In this document: positions 10,799-21,669 of the stretch, piece by piece
How positions within the stretch are numbered: the stretch's first letter is position 1
Layout: each line of letters begins with the position of its first letter
Origin: Dacryopinax spathularia
Lineage: Eukaryota; Basidiomycota; Dacrymycetes; Dacrymycetales; Dacrymycetaceae
Direction of reading: 5' to 3'
Assembly: GCA_037974965.1 (NCBI GenBank)
Contig: JBBPFI010000006.1
Span: forward strand, 496,001 to 560,000
DNA: 64,000 nucleotides
The notes under the pieces: model-generated
What the model saw: only the letters and a program-made list of their open reading frames with translations
Told to the model about the DNA's origin: nothing
Databases searched by the model: none
Program-made: the position numbers and the translations under genes

Positions 10799-13700
10799 AT
10801 GGCCTCGCCCATATCACGCTCGCCCTCTGCTACCTCCGTCCGCGCAGACGCTATCTCGCGTCTAAAGAGAGCGGCGTCTCTACCGCGAATGAAAGATGGG
10901 AGGAGACCTGCTATACCGGCGCATGGTGGTGCATTCAGCGAGGGTGGGAGGAGTGAGGAGAGCTCGCAGCGAGGCACGGAGACGCCGGTATATGGCAATG
11001 GCGATACGACACAGTCGGAGATCGACCTGGCTACACTGGACACATCTCGAGAAGGCGATGCCGACGTAGGGCAGAACAGCGCTCTCGCGCCTGCGCCTGC
11101 AACAGACCTTACAACGGAGGACGACCTGCTGACGCCCATGCCACGAGAAGGCATGAGTGGCCTTCAACATCCGCCGATGGAGGACGTATCCTTCCCCGAG
11201 CCGGTGGAAGATGTCGAACCGGTCGAGGTCGAGCCTGTCCCTGCACCAGCCGCCCGTCCTAGGGTATCGCTGCAGGTGCAGACCGACCAAGCACAACACC
11301 ATAGCCAACCAGAGCAGCAAGAGCAGCCGCCAATCCAGCTGTCGCCTGTTCAGCAACAGCAGCTTCTAGTGCAGCTGCAACTGCAAGCTTTGGCCGCAAA
11401 CGGTGTTTTCGGACCCTCCGTTTTCCCACCATCGGCTTTCCCAGCCGGCTTGCCCCCCTCCGCATTCCTGCAGAATGCCTTCCAACCGGCGTTGGGCTCT
11501 CCCCAACTCCAAAGCCCGCACGATATATTACTCTCAACGCTGCTCAACCAGCAGCAACAGCAGCAGCAGCAGCAACAAAGACAACAAGTCCTGCCGCCTC
11601 CTCAACCCCGCGCATATATCCCCCCAACCTCGCCCGTAGGATGGCAAACACCCATCAAGTCACCCGCATCGCCTCTACCTTCTCTAAATGATCTAGCTGC
11701 AGCGCATCAGCGTGGTCTCTTCCGCTCCAATAGTGCAGCCGCCAGAACCGAAGCATACAGCAAGCTGACGGGAGGGCGAGAGACGCCCATGGTCTCTCCG
11801 CCTCCATCAGTGCTCGGGCATGCAAGTACCTCTCGTCTGGGTCGCAGCAACACCGTCACTGGCGGTGAGAGGCTCGCCGCTGGTGGCCGAATGGTTCATA
11901 CGATCAAACGAAGGCAGCAGCAGGAAGACCCGAACCGCGCACCCAGCGCTCTGGATATGACCACCAGTGCAGGGGAGGAGAGTTCCGTCTCCGTTGGTCA
12001 GCGAGAAGAACGTCGCTCGCGCCGCCGACGGCGGCATTCTAGCCAATCAAAACCGGTTGTGGACGATCGCGACGTACCGACTAATACCCCGGGTACGCCA
12101 GCGATGTCTGCGACGCCATTACCGCCGGAAGACATTCCGCCTCTGCCCAGACCTGAGTCTCTCTCTTCAACATCTGCAGCTCATGCTTTAAGGCAAAGCA
12201 TGGAGAAACGCAGTGGAAGGGATAACCTCGATTTTGACTATATGGAAGCCAAGAGGAGACCAGAAACGCCTGGCTATATGTCGAAACCGGCGACAGATAT
12301 CGACACCGACTACGAGACGATCGGAAGACAACCAAGTCCCGCCCATCGGCCGGAAAGCGAAGTCGTGCCCATGCTTCCCCTACCCGCCACACCGTCTCTC
12401 TCCGGCTCTCCAGCTCAAAATCCACAGTTCCTAACGCCTGAGAGCGGTCTCCCCGCTACGGAAGAAGGACTGAACGGCATACCCGTCTACCTGACAACGG
12501 CTAGTATGAACTTTGGCCGGGACTCGTTCCCGCAAACTGTGACGGGTACCCCGTACAGTCCCTTCCAAAAGTCGCCTCAGCATGTAGGGAATGGGGATGC
12601 GAGCCATGGTGGCGAGATTTCCGGGTATGATTCCACTGCTGAAAGCCCGTGGAATCTGGGAGCTGGCGCTGAGTTCCAGGGGAGCATAGGTGATGCCATA
12701 GGTACGTTTCCGCTTTTATCTCGCACGAGCTCTAGGCTGACAGTGGTATGCCAGGACGAAATCTCATGGATCAAATTGGCAGTATGGGTGAGGACGACAT
12801 CAATGGTAGTCCGGAAGAGGGCCAGGTAGCATTCGTCCCCCCGCCCGACAGCCCAGTTCCAGACTCAGCCGCAACCCTCATGCCGAGGATGGATGCGACA
12901 CCAAGTCCTTTGCCACCAATGCCGGCCACTGCACCCGCCGCCCTGAACGCATCGGAGCCGGCTTGGCCCACGAACGCGGTTGGAAAGTCACCTTCGCTCC
13001 GTCCGGTTCAGCGAGATATCGTGAGCGAAGCGTCGTATACATCTTTCCCTCCTGCCTCGTCTCATCGCAGCCGGACCGAGTCTATCGGCTTGTCCGACCT
13101 TGAAACCGCTATCACTGATGGCGAAACGACCGGCAGGGAAGACAGGCCGAAGAAACGGCGCAGCGGCAGCAATTTCTCGGACAAGGTCAAGCAGTTCTTG
13201 TCGCATATGTCGAGCAAATCCGCATTGAGACAACGAACGACCAGCACGACCAGCAGCAGGCAAGAGCGGATGGAGCGATCCCAGTCGAACCATAGTAGTG
13301 ACCTGCTCGCGCAGAAGTTTGAGCCTTGGGAGAGTATGGAGAAGGAAGGAGAGCGGATAAGCAAAGAAAGGATGGAATACCTCGAAATCCGAGAGATGGC
13401 GGAACGGCGAAATAGCAAGGAGAAGCAGCTGCCGCAGCCTCGCGACGGTCCCTTATCAAAGAGCGTGTCCTCCGTGTCGCTGCCCGCTCAAGCATCGCCC
13501 GTATCCGGCAAGTCTCTCATGGACGTCACCACACCTCTGCCTCAAGGCAGTGTGTCTCCCATGCCGCCGCCTTCCGCGGAACAAATCGCCCGGTATAATA
13601 GCGACAAGTTGCTGCCCTTCCCCGGCATGTTGCGATTGGAGCAAGAGCGGTCGAAATTCAGAGCTCTATCTCCGCCAACCTCACCTACTACCCCTTCCTT

Positions 13701-16401
13701 CTCCCCGCCACCAACGAGTCTATCCCCTCCACTGGACTCACAGAGTACAGTAAAAGCTAGCTCGGTGAAGCTGGGGACCCCATCCCCTGGTATGACATTG
13801 CTGGATCTGCCGGCTACTCCAGACAGCGCTCCAGCAACACCTGGCACATTGGGTGAAAGAATGGGCGATCGAACGCTGCACTATATCGACTTGGGTGATA
13901 ATCTCCTCGCGGGCAGCGAGCCGTTGCCCACCACGCGACGAGGTGTCCAGCAATGGCTGCGGATGAAGAAGCCGTCCTTGACTAATGGTGGCGTCCAAAA
14001 GAAATCGTCCCTGACAGACCTGCTCAATTCAGGCATGCTTGCGGAAGGTGGGGCTGAAAAGGACGATCCTGCGACGTTCCTTGGCAAACTATCACTCGCG
14101 CGAAGCTTGAATAAGAAGCCAAGTCGGCCACGCCTTCAGGAGAAGCAAGACAGTCGTCCCAGTACGGCACCCTCTATTGAGGTGCAGCCGCCTGTTCCTG
14201 CAGCATCCACTTCTGTACCATTGTCGGCGCCACCACAAATTCCTCTGCCACCGCCTCCCAAATCGTCACCGCCCGAAACTCCTCCTGCTAGCTTAACGTC
14301 GGCCCCGCCCGATCCGCCTGTGCTGGTCGTTGCCTCTGCTACAACGACTAGTAACTCGTTGGCATCTTTAGCAGCAGCAGCAGCCATTTTCGAGGAGAAG
14401 AGCAATGGGAACAGTGCCCTTGCAGCTCTGGCGGCCGCGGCGGCGGTTTCGGATCAACCGGGAGGCAGCCACAGCTCTGTAGGAAGCGATCCGTCCGGGC
14501 CCAACAGCCAGACCACCGACGTTTCGGGCTCAGCGCTGTCTACACCATCAGTTTCGCAGGAGACATCATCCGCATCGCAGCCCTCCCTCGATTCGCCCCC
14601 ATTGCCTCAGGAGCCCCGACTCAAAGACTGGAAACCAGCGTCTACTGTACCGGCCAACCCCATTCCGGTGGCGGCTCAGACACCTCCCTTATCCTTTTCG
14701 CCGAAACCGTCTCCGCCCCGAAAGCTGCTCCTCCATAGCCCAGTGCTTCAAGTCGTACCAGGCGATCGTCTCAAAGAACGACACCTTTTCCTGTTCTCGG
14801 ACATCCTGGTCATCGCCAAGCCAGATCCACGGTCGTCAGCGAATGAAAAGCAAGACCCTCGATCATTGTCCCGTCCATTGGTCGTTAAGAGTGTTGTAGA
14901 GCTTCGTAATCTGTTCATCAAGCCGCAGCAAGATCAGAACGAGCCTGCAAGATTCGATAAGCACAAGTCGACAATGAGGGCATTCGCGGACGAATTCGCG
15001 GAAGACCCCGTCAGTGCAGTAGACAGGCTAGCGCAACAACTAGGTATCCAGGATGACCCCCGTGCCATCGCCGGTGTGCTCTTCGAAACACCTTCGCTAG
15101 ACAAACGACAGCTTGGGGAGTACCTCTCCCTGCGTCCGTCGCGGCACATCCTTCGGGCCTTCATCGATCGTTTCGGATTCGAGGATGTGCGGATTGACAT
15201 CGCGCTGAGGACGTTCATGCTTTCGCTGATCCTGCCGGAGAACGAAGACAGCGCTGATCACCTCCTCAATACCTTCGCAGCCAGATGGTGGAGCGCTAAC
15301 TCGAGAACTATCGGCTTCGATCGGGAGCTGTCTACCCGGCTGGTCCTTGCGATGCTGCAACTGAGCGACGCCCTTCATTCCTCGACCACATATTCTTCGC
15401 CCGGCAGGAGTGGGGCAATGAGCCCTTCAAGGCCACGCATCACGTCACAAGACTGGATTGACACGTTCCGCATTCGGGACCCCCGACAGCTCGTTCCTGA
15501 ACTGCTGCTCAGAGCGATCTATACTGGGATCTCCCGCTTCCGAATTGCGGAGGCGCTCGATTCGAACAGTGACTCCGAAATGCCCGCCGCCATGATTCCG
15601 GCTAGGATGAAGACCCGATTGACTCATGGAGAGCCGTCTGAACGCATACACATTCGCATTCCCAGACCAGACCGGAACTTCGCTATCCGACTGTACGGGC
15701 ATGGCTTGAAGTTCGATCCCGAGTACCTCGACTTCTCAAACTCGACCGAACAGTCCTTCGTCATTTTCCCGACTACCGTTGGCCAGAAGACCATCATTTT
15801 CGGTCGTGAAGGAGTCAACTCTGCGTTTTACACTGGCGTTCCATTGAGCAAGACGGTCCTGGTTGAGCGTGCCTTCATGAAGAACACGTTCCAACTCGCG
15901 TTTATCAATCACCTCGGTAACAAGCGCAAGTATCTTTTCAGCATGGACGACCTCTTTCGACTCACAGAGTGGACCAACACGCTCACACGGGAGATCACTA
16001 AACGAAGGTCAAGTGAACCGGTCGGCCAAAGCAAGGAAGCCGAGCGCAAAGCCGCTGCAGAAGTAATTGCGTTTGTGACATTGCGGGATGCTCTGCTACC
16101 GCGCGAAGAAAAGGAGCCGAATTCTTCAGCTGCCGACACGAGCGCTGCCAGCCTCTCTAGAAACGCTGCATCAAGACCAACCACACCGAAGGAAGTCCAA
16201 GACCGCGATAAGCTATACAGTGGGCAGCAGATCATTCAGATGTGCATTCAGAACAGCCTGCTGCCTGGCATGATCCTTCGAGCGAAGCCAGCGAGGGCGG
16301 AAGGGCTGTCCGAACCTGGAAAACGGACGCCCACACCACGAGGCGCCTCCCCCATGGTGATGACTCCTCGTGCCCGACCGATCGGCATGAACATGATTTG
16401 A
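10799..16401 (+). CDS. Large Sec7 and PH domain protein (ArfGEF-like, Syt1 type)
   Basis: Two exons, 10799-12701 and 12755-16401, joined in phase, encode about 1849 residues. The first ~1285 residues are mostly disordered (Ser/Pro/Gln-rich) with a poly-Gln tract near 11549-11588 and two Ala-rich runs near 14370-14450. A PH-like strand set (RHLFLFSDILVIAKP type) sits at about residues 1290-1325. A Sec7 fold covers about 1369-1517 (LGEYLSLRPSRHILRAFID; IALRTFMLSLILPENED) and a PH domain about 1598-1713. Sec7 proteins load Arf GTPases with GTP at Golgi or endosomal membranes; Sec7 plus PH in a long protein is the Syt1 layout. The residue aligned with the catalytic glutamate finger is Asn (LPEN at 15232-15243) and the second Sec7 motif is also changed, so exchange activity is doubtful. 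The start ATG has a good context (ACAATGG). Confidence 0.85.
11549..11588 (+). repeat. CAG/CAA repeat coding for poly-Gln
   Basis: A run of mixed CAG and CAA codons inside the disordered part of the ArfGEF-like protein encodes about ten consecutive glutamines, then Arg-Gln-Gln. The interrupted codon pattern makes it less slippage-prone than a pure CAG tract. Confidence 0.85.
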
Positions 16402-16672
16402 CGTACTCCTTGAGTTTTTTCCTTGTTCTCTCGTGTCTCCCTGCGATACCAGTGCTTGGTCCCCTCAAAATTCGGTCTCATTGTTACTGTCCAAAATTTT
16501 CCTTCGCAACGAACCACCTCAAGCCATTGTACTTCTAGCCATTGATTGTATCCATCATTATACCTTGCTATGCGCGAGACATATAGTACCCTCATTTTGA
16601 TTTTGTGCTTATGCATTCCTGTGATCAATACAACTGGTTCCAATTTGGCGATCTTTCGCTCGTACGACCAAC

Positions 16673-17631
16673 ATGACACGTCAGGGCAGTGTGATAAACA
16701 TCTTCAAGCAGCTTCAAGCAGCGCTTGGCACGCAACAAGCGCGGCAAGAAGCTGGATGGATGACCATGGAGCTTGACAGGATGAAGCGCATCTCTGATCG
16801 TCAGGCGACCTTGGACGAATGGGTGCAACGCAGGATACGTGGCGAGCCATTACAATACATCCTTGGTACGTATCTCACGCATATTTTCCCGGTCATTCGT
16901 ATGTACTTACCCGATTCATCGAAGGCAGCCAACCCTTCGGGCCTATAAATATCATTACACGCCGACCGGTTCTGATCCCTCGTCCAGAGACGGAAGACTG
17001 GGTAGCGCAGCTAGCACGACGATTCGACGTTTCCGCGCGATACGGAACCGTTTCGGTGCTTGATCTGTGCACCGGGACCGGCTGCATTCCGTTGATGTTA
17101 TGCCATATATGGCCACCGGGGAAGGTCCGAGCAACCGGGGTGGACATCTCCGCTGACGCGATCGAGCTAGCTCAGGAGAACCTGGTGAAGAATGGGGCCA
17201 ATGGGAACGAGGCCGAGTTCGTGCGGGGAGACTTGTTTGATGATCGGTTTGTCGCTTCTCTGCCGGAAAACAGAGGGAAATTCGATATCATCACGTGCAA
17301 TCCACCCTATATCCCGATCGAGGAGTATGCAAAGCTGCCGACATCAGTCAAGGAGTGGGAGGATCGCCGTGCACTCATCGGAGAATACCCGCTCCGAGAT
17401 CAAGCAGATACGGAACCAGCCTCATCCATCAACACGAACGGATTGCAGTTCTACAACCGCCTTGCCGAGATCGTGCCATATCTGTTGCAACGAGAAGAGA
17501 GCTTGTCGGTGCTGGAGTTTGGAGAAGGTCAGGGCGAGCAGGTGATGCAGATAATGGGCCCGTCGTTCCGCAAGGCCGAACTCTGGAAGGACCAGTTCGG
17601 GAAGGAGCGGGCATTTGCAGGATGGACTTGA
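16673..17631 (+). CDS. MTQ1: HemK/Mtq1-type release factor glutamine methyltransferase
   Basis: Two exons, 16673-16865 and 16925-17631, about 299 residues. The protein shows an N-terminal helical domain with RRIRGEPLQYILG, then RPVLIPRPETEDWV, the SAM-binding motif VLDLCTGTGCIPLML and the catalytic motif ITCNPPYIPIEEY. NPPY is diagnostic of N5-glutamine methyltransferases that modify the GGQ glutamine of peptide-chain release factors; the RPETE block places it with HemK/Mtq1, which acts on mitochondrial RF1 in yeast. The intron splits the conserved ILG-SQPFG turn. It lies 270 bases after the ArfGEF-like gene on the same strand, but no functional link is implied. Confidence 0.92.
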
Positions 17632-18900
17632 AAGGGGTTCTGAATGACTAGATGAGCTGGCCGCAATCGGCACATAGCCGCCGTGTTGATGTATTGTTAT
17701 TAATATGCACCGAGCTCGGTCCCTTTGCGCCTACTTACTGGGTACTTGACGTATTTACACTAGGATATACCTATATTGGCCTTTGCGCCGTACGGCATTG
17801 ATCGATCGGATTCGGCAACCGAACAGCGCGCGGCCGCCAGCCGTTATCGCGCATGCAGAAATGCGGCGCTTTGGACCTGACGTGCTCCAGAAGGGCTTTG
17901 CTGAGTATCGCTATCCGAGTGTAGACCGGACCATGCACGAAGAAGGCACAAGCATTTTTTCTTTTCCCTTCTTGGCTGTATGTTCCGACACGAACTGTTC
18001 CTGAACAGCTCCATAGCAGACATGGCTGCCTGCAGGGAATGTTCCTTCCCCCTGGTAGAAAATTTTCAGCTACCCTTATCCGACGTCACCTGTTCCCGGG
18101 GATGGCGCCCTCGAGTTGTGGATGTTTTTCGATAGTAACTTTGGCTTCGATAGGGTGGATACCACAAGCGCAGTGCGGGTAAGACAAGGTGCCTTTGTAC
18201 GGCAGAATCAGGGTGAGCGCAATAGACGAGATTAGCGCCGTCACTTGTCTCAAGTGTACAAAGCTTGGGCGACCGGGGGACACACGGGGGCCCCCTTTGC
18301 ATTCCTGAGCTTGGCTGGCTGGCTTGACAACGGGGTGCTTATTGAACCCCATCTTCTGGCGGGTGTGCGGCTTGGACAGAGAAGGGCGCTCGGCTGACCC
18401 ATTCCTTATTATTTTCGTGGCCCCCGCAATCAGAACTCGGACCATCGTTCCATCCATCGTTCCGCAGACGGTTTACTGGCAGACATCGTGGGTTGCGTGC
18501 TCGCATCAATGCGGCGCCCCATTGCCCATCAGCGGGCGGCCCTTAGGTGTTGACAGCCGGTGCAATTCGGGGATTCGAAGTCGGGGGGCCCGGCACCTGA
18601 CTCGACTGACTGGCCTGCAACCCATCCAACCCCCCCTTCCTCCCCGCTCCTATGCCATCGCATTGCCTTATCGATGCCGCAGCGCACATGGCGGGCAAAT
18701 TTATGAGCATCCCTCACAGTCATAAAGGCTCACTTGCACAATGTCCATCATCGCCGCTCAACCCTCCTTCCCCCTCTCCGCATCAGTCATTGCAGTCGCG
18801 TACATAACCCCTCGCGTTCCCCTCCCGCCTGAGCAGCCGTAGCGGTACCCTCTCGACCTACTCCTCCTCCCCTTTACAAACTTCCTGTTATTGTACTACA
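17632..18900. other. Intergenic region, no gene; short upstream ORF at its end
   Basis: About 1.27 kb. Open frames on both strands lack domain features. Near the 3' end, 18741-18842 holds a 33-codon ORF starting MSIIAAQPSFPLSAS, which stops 58 bases before the proposed start of the next gene and could be a uORF or part of an alternative first exon. Confidence 0.45.
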
Positions 18901-19631
18901 ATGTCGTCGATGTGTACGTAGCAACCAGGCATATAGACACGACGAGTATTGACTGCCCAGCAGACGCTCGTCCTGGGCCATCGATGCTCTCCCCCTCAAG
19001 CGCGACTGTACGGCCCACGTACACGCGACCTCGCGGGCACTCCAATGCCGCAAAGCCCAGTGGCAGCGGCATGCCGCCCGACCTCGAACTATTCCACAAC
19101 TTCGTGCGGTGGCACGCGCCTGATCTGCTCATCCAACCGTGGGGGCCCAAGCACCGCCAGCCTCAGCTGAACTACGCCGGCTTGCCTATACCGCACGACC
19201 GGTTCAGCAGCTCGCTCGTCATCGTCGAGCCATACGGGAAGAACGCGGTGGACGTGGTGTTCGTGCTCAACCGCCGACCGCCGCAGAAACGGTATTGCGT
19301 CAGGGCGAGGGTGTACCTGCAACAGTGGGGGAAGGACGAGCGGAGTGCGCAGCTCACGCCGGACGATGTGCGCGCCGCCGCGTTCAGGGGAGTGCAGACA
19401 CTCATGACGGCGCCGCACCTCGAGCCGGTGGAATATGTCACGTCATTGACGAACCCGCCGCAGGAGCTGGAAGAACGTGAGCACGCGGTCTTTCCGAAAT
19501 TCGGAATCGGTACTCACCTAGATCCCATGCAGCCTCCACCCCTGAATCGCGGGTCGAAAACGCGCCGTCCTTACAATGGTCGATGTCCATGTGAAGGGAA
19601 TGCATGCGCACAAGAGAATCGCGAGAGATGA
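18901..19631 (+). CDS. Hypothetical protein with a 13-nt first exon
   Basis: I do not recognise this protein. A consistent model has exons 18901-18913, 18964-19476 and 19522-19631 (211 residues). The first exon encodes only MSSM plus one base; its GTACGT donor and CAG acceptor join it in frame to YARPGPSMLSPSS. The central part (LELFHNFVRWHAPDLLIQPW; HDRFSSSLVIVEPYGKNAVD; VVFVLNRRPPQKRYCVRARV) looks folded, with alternating hydrophobic residues and no membrane segment or signal peptide. The last intron is 45 nt with no stop, so its retention would keep the frame. An alternative start is the open frame from 18891. It converges with the PRA1 gene. Confidence 0.6.
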
Positions 19632-19849
19632 GATGAAACAGAATGATGATGATACCACGCAACGCGTTAAATACTCGTTTCGAGTCTACGCAACCACAAC
19701 CACTGTACCTCCCTCCCTACGCCCACGCTTCCCGACCCAGTGCACGCATCGTCATGTCATGATTGGATCTTTAGGTGGCACATATACTCCCCCATTAATC
19801 ATACCCATTTTTGTAAATACGACGTCTGCGCCGCGCCTGCGCCTGCGCC

Positions 19850-20648
19850 TCATACGCCAGTCGTATCCGCCATGTTCGCGTACTCGCTCTCGATGCCCGG
19901 TTCCATGAGCGCGGCGTGGAAGAGGATGATAAATGCGCTCGAGCCGACGAGCCAGAAGAAGGTCCAGACAGGGGAAGCCCACCATAGGAGCGGGAGACCG
20001 ATCACGAACAGGGCGATGTACAGGGTCTTCTGGGTGATAACGTGCTGGCCGAACTCTAATGGCTCGGGCGCTGACAGGGGGAGACATGTCAGTCAGGAGA
20101 ATGGAACGGAAAGGAGGTTTCGGGGAGACGGAGACGGGCTCCGACGTACCGAATCGGTTGATGGCGATGAACCCGCCGACGAGGAAGACGAGCGCGATTA
20201 GGAGGATGGGCTTGGTGATGCTGTTGTCCTCGGCATCAGCCGCTGTATGCACGTTCATGCGCGGAGTTCGGACTCACATAGCGTAGATCGCAAGGCCGAG
20301 GATGATGAGAAGATAGTTCCCGGAGAAGTAGCGCGTGTTGTATGATATCCTCTGCGTGGTCCGACAAGCATCAGCTCGGAACGTCCTGACTGACATGCGA
20401 AGTGCTCACCGAGGTAGCCTCGTTCATGTCCACCGGACGAGAGATGCGGTGATAATCGAAGAACTGATTGTCGCTCAGTGAGCTTATTCAAGCGAGAGGG
20501 GCACGGATATGCTTACCTCTCCCGGTCCTCGTAGTGCACTCAGGCGCGTCTCCTACAATATCATGAGCTATATGCACCTCCCCGAGCATGATCCTCCACG
20601 CACCCTGATATTCTTCAAATACTCAGCTCCTCGCAAAGCGTACTCCAT
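19850..20648 (-). CDS. YIP3: PRA1 family protein (prenylated Rab acceptor)
   Basis: Six small exons: 20648-20604, 20552-20517, 20463-20410, 20351-20278, 20220-20150 and 20070-19850, all in phase, giving 166 residues. The order is a short cytosolic N-terminus (FFDYHRISRPVDMNEATS, RISYNTRYFSGNY), a paired membrane hairpin (LLIILGLAIYAI then ITKPILLIALVFLVGGFIA), the conserved loop EPLEFGQHVITQKTLYI and a second hairpin (LFVIGLPLLWWAS, FWLVGSSAFIILFHA). This is the PRA1/Yip3 pattern. Relatives bind prenylated Rab GTPases in ER/Golgi membranes and help deliver them. Length is typical. The gene is convergent with the hypothetical gene at 18901 (219 bases between stops) and divergent from the Rax2-like gene. 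Confidence 0.9.
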
Positions 20649-21669
20649 CTCGTCTATTCTTTTTCAGTCGTTCAGGCAAAGAAGTATAGAGGACGCTGGC
20701 GCTGGGGCCGAGGTTGTGGGGATAGCAAGATGGTCGTTACAGTTCAAGCAAGTTAAGCGCAGCACAGTATACGAGCCTCTGGCAGTTCCAACTAATGGGA
20801 CGGAACCCAGCCGGGAACCACGCCGCTGTTTTGTGCAGAAGGCTGAGCAGGCACCGCCACTAGGGGTCATGGCACACGTACACGTTGCGTGAAACACTGC
20901 TAATGAGCGGTTTGGTCGGGGTTTTGTGTCAGTTGTTGACGGCGTGCGTCGTAACGTCCTGGGCTGTTCTGTGCAGGGTATCTACGCGTTTTTCGGTGAA
21001 AGTGAACACTTGGAATATGTCTAGGACTGTGAATATGGTCCAAACGGGAATTGACGCGCGTGAAACAAAACAAATGCGCGCTCATCCAGACCCAAGGGAC
21101 CGCTCTCCTGCACTTCGCTCGTGAAGCAGCTACAAAACTGGCTTAGACGCATTAGATAACCACTAGCTTTTGGCTTGGACGTTCACAAGTCTTGGATGAT
21201 ATGCTGTGCCTTCAAAGCGATAATATGCTTGGCTTTGTTTATTCAGGGCCGGTTTGAGAACGCGCGACGCCACGGGGTGCGCGCTGAATGGAATCTTCTT
21301 GACGACGGCCCAAAACAGGGTCCGCTCAACGGTACTCGGCACCCGCTGCTCGCCGTCCCCCATCGGTCAGGCTCGTCTGCCTCGAGGCAATCACTGAGCA
21401 GAAGGGGTCATCGACGGTCAGAAGGCGGTCAAGGTCATTGTCCACCTCATCTTCCTCGACTTGGCCGTTCTATCTCCCTACTAAACCACCATCGCCATCG
21501 TCTCATAGCTCTCTCCAACCACCCCAACCACCCGCGTCACTCATTTGTTTACTTTTGCCTGGCTAATCCGCGCTCTTTCATGCTTCTTCGGTTCTGATTG
21601 ATCCTTCCGCCTCTCTTTTCGCTCGCCGCTCCTCGACTCAACGTCACTCCTCTCCCACTGCGACGGACA
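20649..21669. promoter_or_regulatory. Divergent promoter region PRA1 / Rax2-like
   Basis: About 1.02 kb between two divergent starts. No coding signal or canonical TATA box is seen. The 150 bases before the Rax2-like ATG are C/T-rich, as expected of a 5' leader. Confidence 0.5.

Noticed and set aside
17783-18725. Open frames up to 133 codons between the HemK and unknown genes
   Set aside because: No domain, no codon bias like that of neighbouring exons, and competing frames on both strands.
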